From CAUPWF01 sp964367905 (GTDB lineage: Bacteria; Bacillota; Clostridia; Lachnospirales; Lachnospiraceae), in the NCBI GenBank assembly GCA_964367905.1, contig CAYIZP010000037.1:1-30574 (forward strand): 30,574 bases of DNA, written 5' to 3'. This document shows, one piece after another, positions 28,656 to 30,574 of the stretch. The notes beneath the pieces were generated by a model. It had not been told where the DNA came from. It saw nothing but the letters and a program-made list of their open reading frames with translations, and made no database searches. A program made the position numbers and the translations under genes. Numbering within the stretch: position 1 is the first letter of the stretch; each line of letters starts with the position of its first letter.

Positions 28656-30386
28656 TCACCTCCTTGGCATCTCTGCCTCGATACTACTCACAGTAATTCC
28701 ACTTCCCATATTAGGGTTCAAAAGAGAATATGTTGCATCCACCGTGAATACTGCTGTCAAGACACAAGATACCACCACTAAAACCTTCAATCGAACCCTA
28801 CTTATATAATCGTCAATTAATGGTGCTAATATGTATACGCCTGCAATACCACCCATTCCGAACACCATAAGACCCTCTCCACAAATCCTTCCATGTAGAT
28901 TGATGAAGTATCCACTGTAGTCCCACCACTTTTCTCCATGAGCCATCTCTAGCGCATAGGAGGTAAAATATTCTACCACTCCCGCTAGAACCACTGCTGC
29001 AGCAAATTGCATCCAAACCTTTTTACGCAACTTATAGAGACATGTTAGAACCAAAACTCCTCCTGAACCATAGATTGGCAACCATGGTCCACGTAGCATC
29101 CCACGATTCACAAATCTACCTTCATTCACCAATCGTAGCACCACTTCCCATATCCAACCGATAAAACAAAAGGCAAAGAAAATCATAATCAACGAAGGAA
29201 TGGTATACTTCCTCATATAGTTTACCGTCTCATTCTTCGCATTCTTCGCGCGTCCTGCAATCGTAAATAACCTAAGCGGATACTCCTGACCATCTAAAAT
29301 CGCTTGATACTCCTTCGCACCATTCTCTCGAATCACTTCAATCTGTCTCTGCGCCTCTTCTTCTTCTCTATATAATGTAATTCCTAGAAAATCCAAGATT
29401 TTTCCACCAAATGTCTTCGGAGACTCCAACTTTGCCTTCTTTGAATTCAAAATTGATACAACCTCTATATAACTCTCGTCCAAGGTCAGTTGATCTGCTT
29501 TCTCATACAGATATGTATCATTCAGCAATTCACATCCTTGAATCTGCCTCTGCTTCGCTAATCTTCTCATATCCACATAAAACTCGGTATATGATGCAAC
29601 CTGATATAGATTCGAATAAAACAAACCTGAAAGCCCCACTGTAATCATTCTTAGAACCAACCATCCAAAATAAGAGAGTTCCAATATAAAACACTGGAAC
29701 TTATGCCCTTCCATCATCCTCTTCGATAAGGAAATCGCTTCATTTGCCGAAACCTTTGGATTCTCCGCCAAAATAAAAGGCACCATAAAATAAGAATACC
29801 TCTTGATAATTCCTGGTACAATAAATAACAAATACCATAGGAAATTATAGAAACTAGTAACGAACATTACCCAAGAAACATGTCTCCACCTCTTTATGTA
29901 AAATAAAAATAAGAACTTCTGAACAGAAACCCTCTTATAAATCCTACTTTCCAGAAAAATCCTCCTAGAAACCACGACATACACATTGCTAATCAAAAAC
30001 CAAAACACAAACACTAGAAGCAACGCCAGCCCGATATAGATAAATGATGCAATCAGTCCCGTTCCCACCATGGATGTAATTCCATTCACCATCCAGTCGA
30101 CGATAGACCCTGAGGTAATCCCTGTAAAAATACTTGCAAATATACCTTCACTCTGCCCAAAAACCTGCTGACTTCCCTCCACAACTGCATCTGGCACCTC
30201 AACCATCCCATGTAGATTCGCTGCATTCGAGCTCGTAAGTAAAATCGCATCCGTAAACTCACTCCCTAAAAATGCTGCAAATATACATGTAATAAATAAA
30301 AATCTATAATGTGATTTGACTACTTTTCTACTTCTTCTCTTAATGTCTCTCGGACTAATCTTATAGTCTTTTTCTGCCTTACTCAC
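28656..30386 (-). CDS. DUF975-CmpB fusion membrane protein
   Basis: This is a 576-residue membrane protein. The N-terminal part (about 1-275) fits DUF975, with RSRKVVKSHYRFLFITCIFA, IVPGIIKRYSYFMVPFILAE and the following helices. A cytoplasmic segment of about 100 residues follows, then from about 385 a putative ABC-transporter type IV (CmpB-like) domain starting FAFCFIGWIWEVVLRLVNEG with RGMLRGPWLPIYGSGG. Both families are multi-pass membrane proteins of unclear function in Firmicutes. Fusion in one chain suggests joint action at the membrane. It starts at GTG, with AGGGGG nine bases upstream. It heads an operon with the HD-GYP and rubrerythrin genes; why they are linked is unknown. Confidence 0.82.
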   Translation of the reverse strand: MSKAEKDYKISPRDIKRRSRKVVKSHYRFLFITCIFAAFLGSEFTDAILLTSSNAANLHGMVEVPDAVVEGSQQVFGQSEGIFASIFTGITSGSIVDWMVNGITSMVGTGLIASFIYIGLALLLVFVFWFLISNVYVVVSRRIFLESRIYKRVSVQKFLFLFYIKRWRHVSWVMFVTSFYNFLWYLLFIVPGIIKRYSYFMVPFILAENPKVSANEAISLSKRMMEGHKFQCFILELSYFGWLVLRMITVGLSGLFYSNLYQVASYTEFYVDMRRLAKQRQIQGCELLNDTYLYEKADQLTLDESYIEVVSILNSKKAKLESPKTFGGKILDFLGITLYREEEEAQRQIEVIRENGAKEYQAILDGQEYPLRLFTIAGRAKNAKNETVNYMRKYTIPSLIMIFFAFCFIGWIWEVVLRLVNEGRFVNRGMLRGPWLPIYGSGGVLVLTCLYKLRKKVWMQFAAAVVLAGVVEYFTSYALEMAHGEKWWDYSGYFINLHGRICGEGLMVFGMGGIAGVYILAPLIDDYISRVRLKVLVVVSCVLTAVFTVDATYSLLNPNMGSGITVSSIEAEMPRR

Positions 30387-30428
30387 AAGTAAAATCCCCC
30401 TGTACTCTGTTCATTAAATAAACAGACA

Positions 30429-30465
30429 AATTCCTATTAAAAATAACATATTTTTAATAGGAATT
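30429..30465. repeat. Perfect 15-bp palindrome upstream of the DUF975 fusion gene
   Basis: AATTCCTATTAAAAA (30429-30443) and TTTTTAATAGGAATT (30451-30465) surround a seven-base centre. It lies about 40-80 bp before the GTG start. A weak minus-strand promoter (TTGAAT, 17 bases, TATTTT) overlaps it, so an operator role is plausible. Confidence 0.65.
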
Positions 30466-30486
30466 CAACTTTTTTGCTCTTATGAT

Positions 30487-30525
30487 AAAAAAAAGAACTC
30501 TTGAATCTCAAGAGTTCTTTTTTTT
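30487..30525. terminator. Bidirectional terminator after the tRNA gene
   Basis: GAACTCTTGA (30495-30504) pairs with TCAAGAGTTC (30508-30517) around a three-base loop, with A8 before and T8 after. On either strand the stem is followed by a T run. It lies six bases after the tRNA 3' end and insulates it from the DUF975 fusion gene. Confidence 0.9.
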
Positions 30526-30530
30526 ATTAG

Positions 30531-30574
30531 CGGAGAGGGTGGGATTCGAACCCACGCGCCCTCTCGGACAAACG
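30531..30574 (-). tRNA. tRNA-Ser, 3' part only
   Basis: The minus strand shows the T arm GTGGG-TTCGAAT-CCCAC (plus 30539-30555), the 3' acceptor strand CCTCTCC (30532-30538) and discriminator G (30531). Before the T arm a long variable arm is visible, with stem GTCC/GGGC closed by GAGA. A long variable arm with G73 points to serine rather than leucine. CCA is not encoded. The anticodon lies outside the window, so the isoacceptor is unknown. It is cut by the window edge. Confidence 0.85.

Overview
The window looks like a chromosomal segment of a spore-forming anaerobic Clostridia, most likely a Lachnospiraceae-type organism. The signs are low GC, spoVAD/spoVAE, a flavodiiron protein and a rubrerythrin, two ECF-type S components, a small alarmone synthetase, long-form hpf, and strong AGGAGG-type ribosome binding sites, several of them paired with TTG or GTG starts. 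Family names rest on recognised motifs; no database search was run.

Layout, left to right. 1-677 is AT-rich and non-coding. It holds five copies of an inverted-repeat element (10-bp arms, always a 19-bp centre) spaced by about 7 or 8 DNA turns, then smaller palindromes and the hpf promoter. A sixth copy lies at 1488-1526, beyond hpf and a decayed PD-(D/E)XK transposase fragment, followed by nested tandem and inverted repeats up to 1771. Minus-strand genes follow: a membrane chemoreceptor, a ferredoxin-type aldo/keto reductase, an EamA exporter, a RelQ-like (p)ppGpp synthetase, alaS and a small membrane protein.

9148-14158 (+) is a compact seven-gene operon: a transglutaminase-fold lipoprotein, a PilC/GspF-like platform protein, four short single-TM proteins that look like divergent pilins, and a PilT-like ATPase. 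A strong terminator closes it. It reads as a minimal, non-canonical type IV filament or secretion-like machine and is the best candidate here for an undescribed system.

14238-20557 holds a PTS IIC-like membrane protein, a small conserved protein, an ECF S component with a palindromic operator over its start site, spoVAE and spoVAD without an adjacent spoVAC, coaBC, a divergent PanT-like S component (likely pantothenate supply for CoA), and uppP, whose 3' end overlaps the PanT-like gene.

20569-26755 (all minus) holds a Cof-type HAD phosphatase, a flavodiiron protein, a 39-bp tandem repeat derived from the end of the next gene, a radical SAM/SPASM protein of the tungsto-enzyme maturase type, a fused YqeB-MocA Mo-cofactor maturation protein, and a D-hydantoinase/dihydropyrimidinase coupled to it by an ATGA overlap. 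This suggests a Mo- or W-hydroxylase maturation and purine/pyrimidine-type catabolic locus whose hydroxylase lies elsewhere.

26828-30386 (minus) is a tight run of a DUF975-CmpB fusion membrane protein, a tandem HD/HD-GYP phosphodiesterase and a rubrerythrin. The right edge holds a long palindrome, a bidirectional terminator and the 3' part of a tRNA-Ser.
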